Under the pieces are notes generated by a model, which saw nothing but the letters and a program-made list of their open reading frames with translations, did not search any database and was not told the DNA's origin. The position numbers and the translations under genes are program-made. Of a stretch of 64,000 bases of DNA, positions 9,711-21,509 are shown in pieces; positions within the stretch are counted from its first letter, which is position 1, and each line of letters starts with the position of its first letter. This stretch comes from Byssothecium circinans. Taxonomy: Eukaryota; Ascomycota; Dothideomycetes; Pleosporales; Massarinaceae. The stretch covers positions 163,556 to 227,555 of the forward strand of contig ML976979.1 in assembly GCA_010015675.1 (NCBI GenBank), given 5' to 3'.

Positions 9711-12700
9711 ATGGCGTGTGACGCTGCGGGCATCCAGCTGAACCCACATCAGCGGGAGAGCCTCGCCACCGATTTCGTGTGGGACATGCAGCTCCTTAAG
9801 GACGTACGCCCTGTCTTCACCCATGCCTCTTCCCGGACGAGTGGCGACGGCTGTATATTGTTCATTGGTGGAAGACTGGTGGAACTTAAACTTCAGCTCC
9901 AACCTTTTCAGATCCCCTGCGATCTATCACGCATTGCCGACGATGAATTGCGAACATGTTCGAGGTACCTCAGCTCCATCTTGTCGTCTCTGGATGGTCT
10001 GCTCAGTGACAAGATTCTCGATTACCCGATTCTCTCGAAAAGGAAAGGGCAGCTCCAGGTATTTCCCCTCGCTTTGCGAATCGGCTCATGGCCAGAAATC
10101 TAACAACCCATAGGGCCCCAACCAAAAGCTGGTAGCCATCAAAGATCTCATGTCGTTCCGGTACAAAGCATCATCAGATCCTTCCAATAGAAAGCAGAGT
10201 GGGGAACCCTATAAGGATGGGTTTTCGAGCGAGGTTCTCGCCACTTTCGTCGACTTCGACATTGGGTTTTCGGAAGCAAAAGCCCTTGCTAGCTCTCTCA
10301 CCTAGCTGACCGTGTCCTTGAACTCTATCCTTCATCGAATCCCCTACGCATCACAGCTCATGGAGAAACAGATCGACGTGCCGGTTGACGACACACTACG
10401 AATACATGATTTAGTGCCTGCCATCAAGGAGACACAGAAGCTTTGTTGCGCATTGGACCATGTCTTGGACTTGCTCAGGGCTAGTTTGGGAAGCTGTGGT
10501 GCGGACTACGTTGTTGGGGTCCAACTATTTGAGCCTTTCACTAACGTAGAAGGGCTGCGCGTCCTCCTTTCCACTTGCCATTCGTCCAAGATGCCAGGCC
10601 GTTGGTACCCTCTACGATGCCACCAACACCGGTAAGCCGTGACGAGCGAATAATCCGCGGTGTTGCTAAGACTTCGCATAGCGCTTCCGGAGCCCCGAGG
10701 GTGACTTCGAATCTGGATCTCTGTGGATGCGTCAAGGAGGCCTTGTCTCGCCGTTTCCGCCTGAAAGTTTCGTACGACGGTTCCGCCATGTGGGAAACAA
10801 CTACCGGCACCGACCGTATCGATAAAAAAGACATTCTGTCTTCCCTAGTCCGGCTCTCGCACTTTTTACAAGAGGGGTACACCACTTCTACCTCAGCTGA
10901 CGATCGTTATATCCGTAGAGGGGAGAGGAGGAGGCTACAGTGTCTCCTCACTATGGGCATGCTCTACCTCTACCGCAGTAACTGGTTCAAGACGATCTGG
11001 GACGCCGAATATATAGAATTCAACCGCACCGCACTTCCGACGCAGTTCAGCAAACCCTACGCATTCGGTAGCCTGGCTTCCGATGGATCGACCGAAGGAA
11101 ATTCTGATTCAAGCTCTTGCGACGAGGAGGATATGGGAACCTTCATGGCCAAATTTGGGCTGCTTCTCCTGCAGATCGAATGTCGGCAGCGACTGCGACT
11201 CAACGAAGAAGAGCTAGATGACGAGTGCGGCATTGAGATGGCCCTGGACCGATATTTGAAAGAAAGGGCGGGCGAGGTTGAGGATCCCATTGCCAACGTC
11301 CTTTGGAACTGTCTTGGTTTCATCAAACTAGTCGAGCAGGTCGAACATCCGTCCATCACCAGCGAGGACATGAAAGAGCGACTTGTCATCATGGAAGAGA
11401 TCTTCTTACCACTGAAAGAAAATCTAGAAATTAACTTTGGCGCGATAGCCGCCGAGATCCCGGGGATTATCCAAGGACATTGGGACCCGGATCCTTTACT
11501 CTTCAAGCATCAACAAGAGGACGGAAACGACGAATGGGCTGCCCTTTCTCCGCCGGATGTCCCGACTCCCAACCTACCTCCGGACCTCCCAAAAATTTCA
11601 GATACAACGAGCATACCCAATGGGGAACCCAAGGAGATTATCATTGATCATCTGCAGGTGGTCAATGCTGGCGTTCACGTTGATGTTCCCGAAGCCCCAC
11701 CGCATGAGGTATATTCCGAGGACAGTGCCGTTCCATGGAAACTCATCACCTTCCTCGGCAACGGCCTATGGACCAGAGTCGAAGAAGTCGAGCCAACAGC
11801 CCAAAACCCCGCCGTCCGTGGCGGCCTCGCCGGATATGTGCGCAAGGTAGTACGCAACACCGGTCTGCCCCGAGACCGAGCGAAACGTCTCGCAAGTCTG
11901 GAACAGGAAGTCCGTATCATGGCATCGCTATCGCACCGCCATGTCGTGCGCTTGCATGCAACATACACGCTCAAAAATGACTTCGCAATGATCATGAGCC
12001 CAAAAGCAGATGCAACCCTTCGAGACTACCTTGAACTCAACCCACGGCCCGACCAAAATTCCCCGGTATATCACTGGTTCGGCTGCCTGGCATCCACGTT
12101 CGCCTATCTCCACGCGCAGACGCGGAAGATCAGGCACCGAGACGTCAAACCCACAAACATACTGGTCAAAGGCTCACAAATTTTTGTCAGCGATTTTGGC
12201 ATATCCAAAGACATGTGGGATGACTTGACGTCCACGTCGGGACCCGTAGATGCACGATCATGGATGTACTGCGCCCCAGAAGTGGCGGCTGAGGACACCA
12301 GAGGCCGATCCTCGGACATCTTTTCCCTGGGCTGCGTCTTCTTGGAGATGGCCACCAACCTCCTCTGGAAGCACGGAGGCTCGATCGCGAAGCTGCATGG
12401 GATCATCAGGGTCGAAAACAGGATGGCGTATCACTCTTCCCTAGACCGCGTTCTCTGGTGGATCGTGACAATGCACCGATCATGTTCGCAGACCGACCCG
12501 TGCCCCTCCTCTCCCGCGCCGAGGAAGAAGACTCCGCCGTTCCTCGAATGATGTATATGTATGCTCTACGAGGCGCCGGAATCTCGTATTTCAGCCCAGG
12601 ACTTGGCCTCCGTAGTTTGCAGCGCGGACAGGCAATTATCTCAATGCGATCGCGGCCATTGGACGTGTGGGTCATGTAAAGGTATAGCTGTACCGCGGAC

Positions 12701-12806
12701 GAAATTGCAGTTCCAGTGGCCGATCGATACGGGAGACGATGCCTACGAGGATGGGTGTCCCGGTTGGGATTCGGTGAAGTGGGACATCAAATCTGATGAT
12801 TTGTAA
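9711..12806 (+). pseudogene. DUF7580-like/protein kinase gene with internal stops
   Basis: The N-terminal third resembles the fungal DUF7580 region (LHRIPYASQL, CGCVKEALSRRFRLKV, LLLLQIECRQRL). It is followed by a full protein-kinase core: LGNGLW in place of the glycine loop, the VAIK-like lysine in YVRKVV, HRDVKPTNILV as catalytic loop, DFGISK, CAPEV and SDIFSLGCVF, so the catalytic residues are present. A clean intron (10059-10113: GTATTT donor, TCTAAC branch, TAG acceptor) joins the first two pieces. Problems are an in-frame TAG at 10303, a frame change between 10541 and 10635 that I could not explain with a good intron, and TGA at 12549 after which the same frame continues with a kinase-like C-lobe end (MLYEAPESRISAQDLA) to 12806. 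Either two nonsense mutations have killed it or unusual splicing is involved. The start at 9711 is the first ATG of the frame and is uncertain. Confidence 0.6.
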
Positions 12807-13818
12807 CACGAGATGCTAAGAAGCCGTGACACCCTGCCCATAAGAGTATGGCTTCGCAAGCATCGACTTAGATTTGCCGGAAATGGGCCCAAGCTGCAAG
12901 AGAACCCGAAAGCCATGCGCCACCCCTCTAACGCTGTCCGCTTTGGCTCAAAAGAGAGCCATCAATAGCCCGTCAGCGCGACTACTATAGGTCAACTTCT
13001 ACATCCGATCTGGTGGACATCGCAAAGAAGCGCACAGCAAGACATCAACACAAGATCTCGACTCAGTATCTAACTAAAGCTCTCTCAGCCTCCTCTACAC
13101 GCCCTCCTCCGCATGATTGCCACAGCGACTAACGCTGCCTCGTGTCGGCGTTTGGGGGCCTGGAACCCTTTGGGGAACGAGCACGTGAGGATGTGGCAGA
13201 AGGAATCAGGCGCGGAGCACCAATCGCTCTCCTGCTTCACTCGCTCGCTTCGCGTTCGGATTGACTCGTTCAAGTCCAAAGAAAATATTTTGCAGACGCC
13301 ACATTTGAAGGGAGTTTGATATCCTGTGTCACGCTGTAGTAGCCGACACTCCTCTCGATCGTGTCTCCCGCACGAGCCGCGTCCTGTGGAGACTCGGAGG
13401 TGCAATCTGGTGGGGACAAGGAGGTGACACCAAGGCCGGGCTTGAGAGAAGCGCGCAATCACAAAGCGTTGTATACACCATAAGGTCCAACCGCCGCTAT
13501 CGTGCTTGTCATGATAGCTTCCCGAATACTTATTATCCCGGCAGCCAAGCCAGTTGCAAAGTGTATTGAAAATTAAACCAGTTCAACTTGGCCCACTAAT
13601 ATTCGCCACTCTTCCGACCTTATTTTTTGAGTCCGAATAAAAGAGATGGGTTGTGGCAGCTGATTTGACAGGAAGGAATTTCTAGTATGCCCGGATGGAA
13701 AGAACCGCGAATCCACCACGAAAGCAAGGTGATCCACCCTTGCCGGGTCGACCCGAACATATTGGTATAAGGGGTTTGATATGAAGTCAGTAAGAATGCC
13801 GGGATAGAAATGAAAAGG
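12807..13818. other. gene-free region
   Basis: About 1 kb without a convincing gene. A minus-strand frame at 13085-13462 has one CGVC pair but no other family feature and poor coding character. The rest is ordinary intergenic sequence. Confidence 0.4.
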
Positions 13819-14313
13819 TCAGAAAATATTCCACCTGTGCTTCCAAATTGCTTGCTGGAAGGATTGAGGTGACACCTCTGCATGGCAGGCACTACACCTA
13901 TTGTGATCACACACAGGACACGCAGGTGCGTAGGCGATGAGATTAGATGCTCCGCATGCACACTTCCCCTTGTGAGCATCAGTCAACTGATGTTGGCGGG
14001 GAACACCTACACACACCCACACATCGGCTGGAGGGTTTGAGGTTGGCATTCCTAGCATCTCGAAAACGTGGGCTAGAGAAGCAATCTTTCGCGCTGTAAT
14101 CGTATTGGCCCGGCATGAAGAGCATTTTGGATGCTTGCAGTGCTGATTTTGGCACACCGTTGTGGTTTCCGGGTTTGTTTGACCACAGTCCGTTTCGCAC
14201 TTCAGATATCAGTAGTCATCTCGAAACTGGACAGAGAGCCATACGCAGGTCCATGTGGTGGCGCATGAGGAAGGCCAAATGGACTCATAAACAGGATCAT
14301 CAAGCAAATTCAT
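13819..14313 (-). CDS. small double-zinc-ribbon protein
   Basis: Two exons (14313-14245 and 14199-13819) joined by a 45-nt phase-0 intron with donor GTATGG, a CTGAT branch and acceptor AAG give a protein of 149 residues. It has the signature of fungal double-zinc-ribbon proteins: an N-terminal W-T-C then CETDCGQTN, CQNQHCKHPKCSSC, then after about 40 residues CACG and CPVCDHNRCSAC. Two four-cysteine zinc ribbons are therefore likely. Proteins of this size and layout are widespread in ascomycetes and have no established role. The frame is intact. The start is the only ATG that leads into the WTC motif. The gene diverges from the CorA-like gene at 14680. Confidence 0.72.
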
Positions 14314-14679
14314 GAGTCTGATGTTGACATGCATCTACGCTTTACGTTAACAACTTCCTGGTTCGAACCCAGTCAAAACGAACCTTGCGCGAGTTGAGGA
14401 AGTGATGGCACCACGATAGTGCACCGAACTTTCTCTCGCGATTCTGAAATCTTTTGACCGGTCCCGATCTTGGCCGGTCAATTGTGATAAGACGTGTCGG
14501 CACCTCAGTGGCTGGGAGATTGCGGAGGGCGCTGGCGCCCCTAGCCGTTTTCGGTTCCCTTCTCGTAAATAACTCGGTGGCCGTGATGGTTCTTACACTT
14601 CACCTTCATACTCACTACTTTACGCACTGGAAATGGCCCTGCGGTAATCCGAGTATGCATTTCTCGTTAGTTAGCCGGC
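14314..14679. promoter_or_regulatory. divergent promoter region
   Basis: This 366-bp region separates the zinc-ribbon gene (leftward) from the CorA-like gene (rightward) and must hold both promoters. An isolated T-loop-like sequence (GGTTCGAACCC, about 14358) lies here without the rest of a tRNA. Confidence 0.4.
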
Positions 14680-16627
14680 ATGAATCTCAACAGAGTTGAC
14701 GGCGGGATCTTAAACCGCCTATGGGAAGAAAAATATAGCCGCCAGCAGTCAGCCGCCGTTTATCTTGGAGAGGATCGTCGAGAAGATCCTCTCTTGTTTC
14801 CGGGAGGAATTTCTCTCTTTCAGCATCTCCAAAATGGGGATAAACGGAGGCTTATTGAGACATTCCTGAGGTTCGTGAAAGATCGCCTAGACCCTCCCGG
14901 GGAGCTTCACCTTTCAGCCTTGCGGGAGTGGCTCTCAACGGCTGTCATCGAAAATCTTCAACAGCATCAGGTATACAACGGCCCTGGGTCTAGTACAATC
15001 GTCCTGGATGAGCGCCGTGATCCAACAGATACTACCTCCGCCACGCGACATTGGGACTCCGAAACTTATCTGCGATATCCTCCTATAGGCTTGGATGTGA
15101 ATACGGAGAAGCTAGATCTACCCAGATTAGCTAGCAGACTTAGTAGGAAGGTTCTAACATCCCCAGTCGGTACGTGTTCTTTTTTCTCATGGCCGGCTGA
15201 CGCTGGTTTAGAGGCTTGAACATGGTGTCGAGAGACGCACGCTGTAGGTACGGCTAAAGAACGGACGGGGACATGAGACTAATATCTTCAGACATGTCTG
15301 TGATGTGACCTCATCATGCGCTATGATCATTATTGCTACTGCGCCTACCCGTTTGATCCCTATCCTGCGAACATTTTTCTACAATTACCTGCGGTTCCGT
15401 CCCCTGATTCGCATCTCGATGGTACTACCCATGGGCCAGTATGATCTTCATTTGCTGATAGAATAGGCCACAATCTACAACCTGGAGTTTCATATTCCAT
15501 ATCTCGCGCTTCGACAGGCCCCCAAGAAAATAGACAGCCGAGGGTTACGAAAGGCGTACAAACTTCCGTTGCCGCGTCCGAAAGACAAGGAAGCCTACTT
15601 CTATGAGGCACAAACCTCGTTCGTCCTCACCGGCGTCGATGAGCGTCTTTACACCGCCATTTGTTTGGCGGACACTTTTTTCGGGAGCGAGGAGCAACGA
15701 GGCTCTTACACTGACCCCACCAGCCCATTGGACGCACCCTCTGGAGGAGGTCACTGGCTCAACAATCCGATTTGGAACCCTCGCCAGTACCTGCTCAAGG
15801 TCCTCGCAAAGAGGATATCACAGACGAGGGGGGAATGGATGGACCTAATTGATCAATTTGTCGCCCGTTTGGATCACTATGTGTGTGACCGAAGCCTCAC
15901 CTGAGCAAATAATGCCGGCTAATTGACGATAGGAGAGCGGCTTCGAGCTCCCCGATGATCCAAAGTTGACCAAAACAACAGCCCTCACCTCGGCCGAGAT
16001 AACGATACGCCTGTTCAGGGATCGGCTCGCTAGCACGATAAGGGCCTGGGAGGACTTTTACAGCCACAAGGGCGGTCTGTTCGAAGTGGAAAGTATAAAG
16101 CTCTACAGTTGGTGGCAGACCGACGTGACCGCAATTACGGAGTCCATTTCCGACCTCAAGGAGAAGCACGAGCTGATGGCCGAGAAGCTGGAGCAGTTTA
16201 GGAGTATGCGGGACGGGGTGTGTTTGCACCATGCAATGAGACATTCAGATGCTAAATTCCAATAGCTTGTGAATGCGTCTTCGTTTAGAGAAAGTGCCGA
16301 AGCCACCCGTCAAGGAAACATGATAGGCATCCTGACTCGAATGACCGTGGTAAGTAGCTGTGTTCCGTTGTTCTTCGCTAAATCGGTGTCAATGATCGGT
16401 TAACCGCTGTAGCTCTTCCTTCCACTTGGATGGGTGACGGTAGGTCACTTCGTTGTCGACATGACTAGGGTTGACCCTATTAGGCATTCTTCGGCATCCC
16501 GCTCCTGCCACACACGCTTTATCTTTGGATCGCTTACTGTGGTGTCCTTGTTGTCGCCATATTGGGGACGCTGTATTTCGCCCGCCGACCAAAGCTGTTG
16601 GAGTCTCTATTTGAGTCGGGAATGTAG
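14680..16627 (+). CDS. CorA-like divalent-cation transporter family protein
   Basis: Eight exons fit together without a frame error: 14680-15169, 15214-15247, 15292-15421, 15467-15880, 15933-16217, 16266-16349, 16413-16439 and 16484-16627 (535 residues). The protein follows the fungal CorA-like family: a variable N-terminus, an ATAPTRLIPILRTFFYN segment, LEFHIPYLALR, ADTFFG, WNPRQYLLKVLAKRI, a long helical stalk (AITESISDLKEKHELM) and two membrane helices at the C-terminus (TVLFLPLGWVTAFFGI and LYLWIAYCGVLVVAILG). Classical CorA has a GMN motif after the first helix; here the equivalent position reads FFGIP, as is common in this fungal branch, so transport of Mg2+ is not assured. Exons 2 and 7 are only 34 and 27 nt. 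It is the best-preserved gene next to the AT-rich compartment. Confidence 0.8.
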
Positions 16628-17356
16628 TGACCCAGGCCACCGATGGATACCTCGTCTGCTGATGGCACGGGAAGCTGGTCATACTTCTGCTCGTACTCCT
16701 CCAGAGCAACAGATCAAAGTGGATTGATGTGCTCATAATGGTCTGCGTCGTAGCAATTTGTGGGCTTTAATCATCGCTTCGTGGTTGGCTCCCACGACCC
16801 ATCGAACGGAATATCTATCCCAAGCGTTTCTTTTATGGCGAAAACGTTTTCCCTTTACTATATTGCTACTACTACGCTCCCGCTTCTCTATAATACTTAT
16901 AAGAGGTGTTATCTAAGCCGAAGAGTCTCGCGAAGATGCTTACAAGTTGTTATTAGCTGTGTGGCGATGCAGTCACCACCCCTGTCGGTACTTCCGACGC
17001 AAGCATTTTCCAATCTGGCTAGTGCAATACCGCGCAAGTGGCCGTAATTAAGATTATGTGATTTATTCAAGCTGGCTGTGGCTGTGCAGTAGCTAATGAC
17101 CGCTGTTACTTGAATCGCAACTGTTTCTCATAGGCCTAAGCGCTACTGCTAATCACTTTTGGTAAGACGCAGAATAAAATACATCTAGCGAGCATCATGT
17201 AATTATACAGGATTCCTACGCTAAAATTTAGAGTCAATACTCTGGCACGGGGGGACTGTTTACAGAGCATGTCCTAAGGGCTAAGCGCTTTCAAGAGTTA
17301 ATTTATTATCCTCTTCTTATAGGAGCACATTCTTAGGATACTAAAATAAAATATTA
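16628..17356. other. transition into AT-rich RIP-affected DNA
   Basis: Composition changes at about 16,850: the sequence becomes rich in TA, CTA and TAG, and no coding frame survives. I see no gene here. Confidence 0.6.
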
Positions 17357-18341
17357 ACGTAAAGCACCACCGAACCGCCCACACCACCGANNNNNNNNNN
17401 NNNNNNNNNNNNNNNNNNNNNNNNNNNNNNNNNNNNNNNNNNNNNNNNNNNNNNNNNNNNNNNNNNNNNNNNNNNNNNNNNNNNNNNNNNNNNNNNNNNN
17501 NNNNNNNNNNNNNNNNNNNNNNNNNNNNNNNNNNNNNNNNNNNNNNNNNNNNNNNNNNNNNNNNNNNNNNNNNNNNNNNNNNNNNNNNNNNNNNNNNNNN
17601 NNNNNNNNNNNNNNNNNNNNNNNNNNNNNNNNNNNNNNNNNNNNNNNNNNNNNNNNNNNNNNNNNNNNNNNNNNNNNNNNNNNNNNNNNNNNNNNNNNNN
17701 NNNNNNNNNNNNNNNNNNNNNNNNNNNNNNNNNNNNNNNNNNNNNNNNNNNNNNNNNNNNNNNNNNNNNNNNNNNNNNNNNNNNNNNNNNNNNNNNNNNN
17801 NNNNNNNNNNNNNNNNNNNNNNNNNNNNNNNNNNNNNNNNNNNNNNNNNNNNNNNNNNNNNNNNNNNNNNNNNNNNNNNNNNNNNNNNNNNNNNNNNNNN
17901 NNNNNNNNNNNNNNNNNNNNNNNNNNNNNNNNNNNNNNNNNNNNNNNNNNNNNNNNNNNNNNNNNNNNNNNNNNNNNNNNNNNNNNNNNNNNNNNNNNNN
18001 NNNNNNNNNNNNNNNNNNNNNNNNNNNNNNNNNNNNNNNNNNNNNNNNNNNNNNNNNNNNNNNNNNNNNNNNNNNNNNNNNNNNNNNNNNNNNNNNNNNN
18101 NNNNNNNNNNNNNNNNNNNNNNNNNNNNNNNNNNNNNNNNNNNNNNNNNNNNNNNNNNNNNNNNNNNNNNNNNNNNNNNNNNNNNNNNNNNNNNNNNNNN
18201 NNNNNNNNNNNNNNNNNNNNNNNNNNNNNNNNNNNNNNNNNNNNNNNNNNTAGCTTTGTTATTAAGATATCCTGTTTTGATTTTCTAATGCCAAGCTTTT
18301 GAGCGGTTCGGTGGTGTGGGCGGTTCGGTGGTGCTTTACGT
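17357..18341. mobile_element. TA-flanked TIR element with its interior missing
   Basis: The 34 visible bases at the left end (17357-17390) are repeated in perfect inverted form at the right end (18308-18341), where the repeat runs on to 41 bp. The ends begin ACGTAAAGCACCACCGAACC and are flanked by TA (17355-17356 and 18342-18343). The repeat contains the subunit CACCGAACCGC twice. The same termini, with many C-to-T changes, bound the neighbouring Fot1/pogo-like element, so this is a younger relative. Nearly all of the interior is unknown because of the assembly gap. Confidence 0.8.
17391..18250. other. assembly gap (860 N)
   Basis: Undetermined bases. The gap begins inside the left inverted repeat of the surrounding TIR element, so the repeat itself may have broken the assembly, and the true length may differ. 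Confidence 0.95.
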
Positions 18342-18414
18342 TATAGGATTAAGCTTAATAAATTAGGGGTGTAAAGCTAAAGTAGTTTTAGATACCTTAA
18401 AAAGTATAGTTAAT

Positions 18415-20713
18415 TGTTACAAATAGAAAGAATACAAGGTATCCAGAGCTAGATAATGTAGCGTAGAAGGTATTGAGCCTAGGGAATAGCGACACAATAA
18501 TGCGCGGGGCAGGTTTACGTTAGTAGGTCACGTGACATACTCAAAGTGCTACGTGCTAAGAAGACGTAGCAGACGTAGCAAGGATAGAGCAAAAGAACAG
18601 AATAAGTAGTATAAAGACTAGATAGGTTTCCTTTATCTTTCTAATTCTAATTCTTTGTAGTTAACTCTCTTTAGTTTATCTCTTACCTAGATTAATACTT
18701 AGTTATTCTATAGTTAGTTATAGAATTAGTTATCTTTAGATAAATACCTTTTATATATTTACCTCTTAAATTACTAAAGCCTACTACTTAAAGTATATAA
18801 CATAAAGCACTATCAAACCGCCTACACTATTGAACTGCCTAACTTTCCTTAGTAATACTAACTCACTTAATTTCATCATTATTATTGTCTGTATCACTAC
18901 TTGATATAATAAACTAAGTACTAGCCTTTAACTTAAAAGAACCTTCTTTATTAGCTTAACACATTCTCACGTTATACCTAGCCTTACTATAATTGCCGTA
19001 GTAGTAAACACCTAGTTATTATACTTCGCGTTTACTCTTTACTTTTACTCTCTTATGGTTCTAAATAGTTTCTAATAGTTTAAAACTATTCTAGTCTACT
19101 ATAGAACTATACTCTATAGTACTACCCTTCTAAATATACTTACACTTGCGTGTTTTATGCTTAGTTACTACTGCAAGTTACTTTTCAAGCTTTTTAATGC
19201 GCGCTTTTATAAGTGTAGTGTTATGCAGCACTAACTTAGTACCTTTAATAAGCTATAAAAGCCTATCCTACGTTATTCATGGTAACTAAGTAATAGAATC
19301 ACGTATAAACTTTAACTATAAGCTAAATTTGCGTGTATTACTTAGAGTCCTTAATAGCTATAGCGTCTCTAGTAGTAGGGGTCCTAGTAAAGTACGTATA
19401 CGCATATTAAAGTAATTAAGTACTACCTGCGCGTTTAGAGGGACTAGCCCTATTACTTTAAAGGCCTTTCAATAGTTCTAAACTGTAAACACGCTTAAAA
19501 ACGCGTCTTTAAAGGCTAGTAGGAACGCTTCCTTATTAATGTAAAAGACGCGCTATTGCGCTAAGCCCTAAATAATTTTAGAGTACTTACGCTTAAGCGA
19601 CAAGAATAACACTACATTAAGCGGCTAGAGGATGTGTGATAAGTATAGTAGTATACAAAGCATAAAGATCTTATTATCATGATAATAATCCTTAAAATCC
19701 TAATTTAGGTAGCTTTTATAGCTATCTAAAATTAGCAACTAATAGACGCTAACAGTTCTTACCTTTATATACGCGTTAAAGTACTTTAACTACATAAGAC
19801 TAAGCTTATTAGTTATCTATCTATTCTCTAAAACTAAGAGCTTCTAATCACATAGTATATTAGCTTCCTAGTACTACAAAGAGATATAGACGCGTCCTTT
19901 ATATATAATAAATAGTAAGGTGAATGTACTATTTAAATATATACTTTAGATATCTGTCACCTACTCCTTATCACCTAGCTGAATTATTGTAGGCCTTTCT
20001 TACTTCTTTAAGCTAGTAACTACTTTTATAGAGCTAATAACACCTATCTAAAAGCTAGTCTTATCAAAGTTATATATATTATTATTATGTATGCTATACT
20101 TTGCTTTAGTATCCTATATAAGCTTAAACCACGCGCTAACTACCTTAGGATCTTCCTATAGTGCCCTCTAATAGTCCTTTAAATAGTTCTAAACCATTTA
20201 TAACTATTCTAAATAGTTCATGAACTATTCTACTTAGTTAATGCCTACTTTCTTACTACCCCGCTCGCGCAGTAGTTTATTCGCTATATCTAATACTTCG
20301 CCTAACGTAGGCGCGAATCCTCGCAAATTAAGGTTAAGGATATATAGGACGAGCGTCTCCTGCTTAGTTAGGGATAGTTTCAAACGGTTTAGTACCATTT
20401 CTAGTCAGAATAGTATTCCTCTAGCACGTTTAGTAAAGATGCGATGCTTAACGTTAAAGGCCTTAGCAGCGCGTTAATAGCTATTAAATTAGCCTCTATT
20501 GTATGCGGTAAGAGCAAGCTATAGTCTGCCTTCATGTTGGATTTATTCAGAGCAGTATTGTTAAGGCATTATCGCGATAAAGATAGTGTTGGTATTGCTA
20601 AGGAAAGTTAAGCAGTTCAATAGTGTAGGTGGTTTGATAGTGCTTTACGTTACCTTATACTACCTACCTCTCCTAATATAGATTAGGATTAAGTAAGTAT
20701 ACCTCTTAGTAAT
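18415..20713 (+). repeat. 5' LTR of Gypsy-A, split by a pogo element
   Basis: It starts TGTTAC at 18415 and ends at 20713, where the shared CTTAGTAAT end gives way to the element's interior. The part from about 18,600 to 18,799 and the part from 20,651 to 20,713 align with the Gypsy-B LTR, while the first 150 bp are diverged. Without the pogo insertion the LTR would be about 445 bp. No matching 3' LTR was found in the window. Confidence 0.7.
18800..20650 (-). mobile_element. Fot1/pogo-type (Tc1-mariner superfamily) DNA transposon, RIP-degraded
   Basis: The element is 1851 bp, flanked by TA on both sides, with inverted repeats of about 50 bp that start ACATAAAGCAC at the left and ACGTAAAGCAC at the right. 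On the minus strand a transposase relic is readable despite many stops. One segment (about 20,380-20,240) matches the helix-turn-helix region of pogo-family transposases (LYILNLNLRGFAPTLGEVLD). Another near 20,130-20,040 matches the start of the DDE domain (AWFKLI, AKYSIHNNNIYNFDKT). Length and TIR type fit Fot1-like elements of ascomycetes. It is inserted in the 5' LTR of Gypsy-A. Confidence 0.8.
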
Positions 20714-21509
20714 ACTTTAACTACCTATAAGTTTAAGAACCTAAATATATAAAATAGTAGCTCTTACTACTCTACGTGCTACTAGTAGTATTAGTATACC
20801 TACTTTAAGTCTAGTATTAGTAATAGCTAACTAGGCTAACTAGATATAGTAATAAGTTAAATAGATTAATAGATTAATATAGGTAATTACTTAACTCTAG
20901 GCTAAGGACACTATACCCTATAGAAAGATCATGGCGCTAGAAAAGTATAATAGAGGATGAAATAGCTTAAAGCTATTCCTTACTAATATAGATTTATACT
21001 ATTAGTTTAACTCTATAATAGGGGAATAAGATAAGATCCTCGCAGGTAGTATATACTTAAAAGATAGGGTAGCTACCTAGATACAACCCTTTATAGATAC
21101 CTATCTTACGAATAAGATAAAGCACTATAAAGATAATATAAAGGCTATCTTTAAGAGCTAGATAGCATTTAAAGAAGAGATTTAGAAGGTATTTAGTAAA
21201 CTTAATAAAGAGACCTAGGTAAAGCAAAAAATATCTTAGATCTAGTAAAAGAAGTTAGTCGCAAAGTATATAATAGAGTTTAAGCAGCTATAGTTAAAGA
21301 TTAATTAAGATAATATACTATTACGTATAGCCTTCTATAATAAGTTAAAGGAAATAGTTAAGGATAGGATAATCTATTATAATAAGCTACATAACCTGTA
21401 AGATATAATTAACCTAGCTACCTAAATTAATAATAGGCTCTATAAATAAGTACTATAGAAGAAATAAAGGGATATAATAATTATTCTTAACTTTAAAACG
21501 TATAAAAAG
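20714..21509 (+). mobile_element. Gypsy-A internal segment 1 (gag)
   Basis: Sequence colinear with the start of the Gypsy-B interior (from 21,971) but more degraded. It covers the untranslated leader and the first part of gag and stops exactly at the Gypsy-B insertion, after the target sequence AAAAG at 21505-21509. Confidence 0.75.

Noticed and set aside
13085..13462. Minus-strand open frame with a CGVC pair as a second zinc-ribbon gene
   Set aside because: Only one Cys pair, no other family residue and no plausible splice structure; it is probably chance.
14340..14400. tRNA gene suggested by GGTTCGAACCC
   Set aside because: The T-loop-like sequence has no matching acceptor stem, D arm or anticodon arm at the right distance on either strand.
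20241..20477. Plus-strand open frame of 78 codons
   Set aside because: It lies antisense to the pogo transposase relic, whose conserved residues are on the minus strand.
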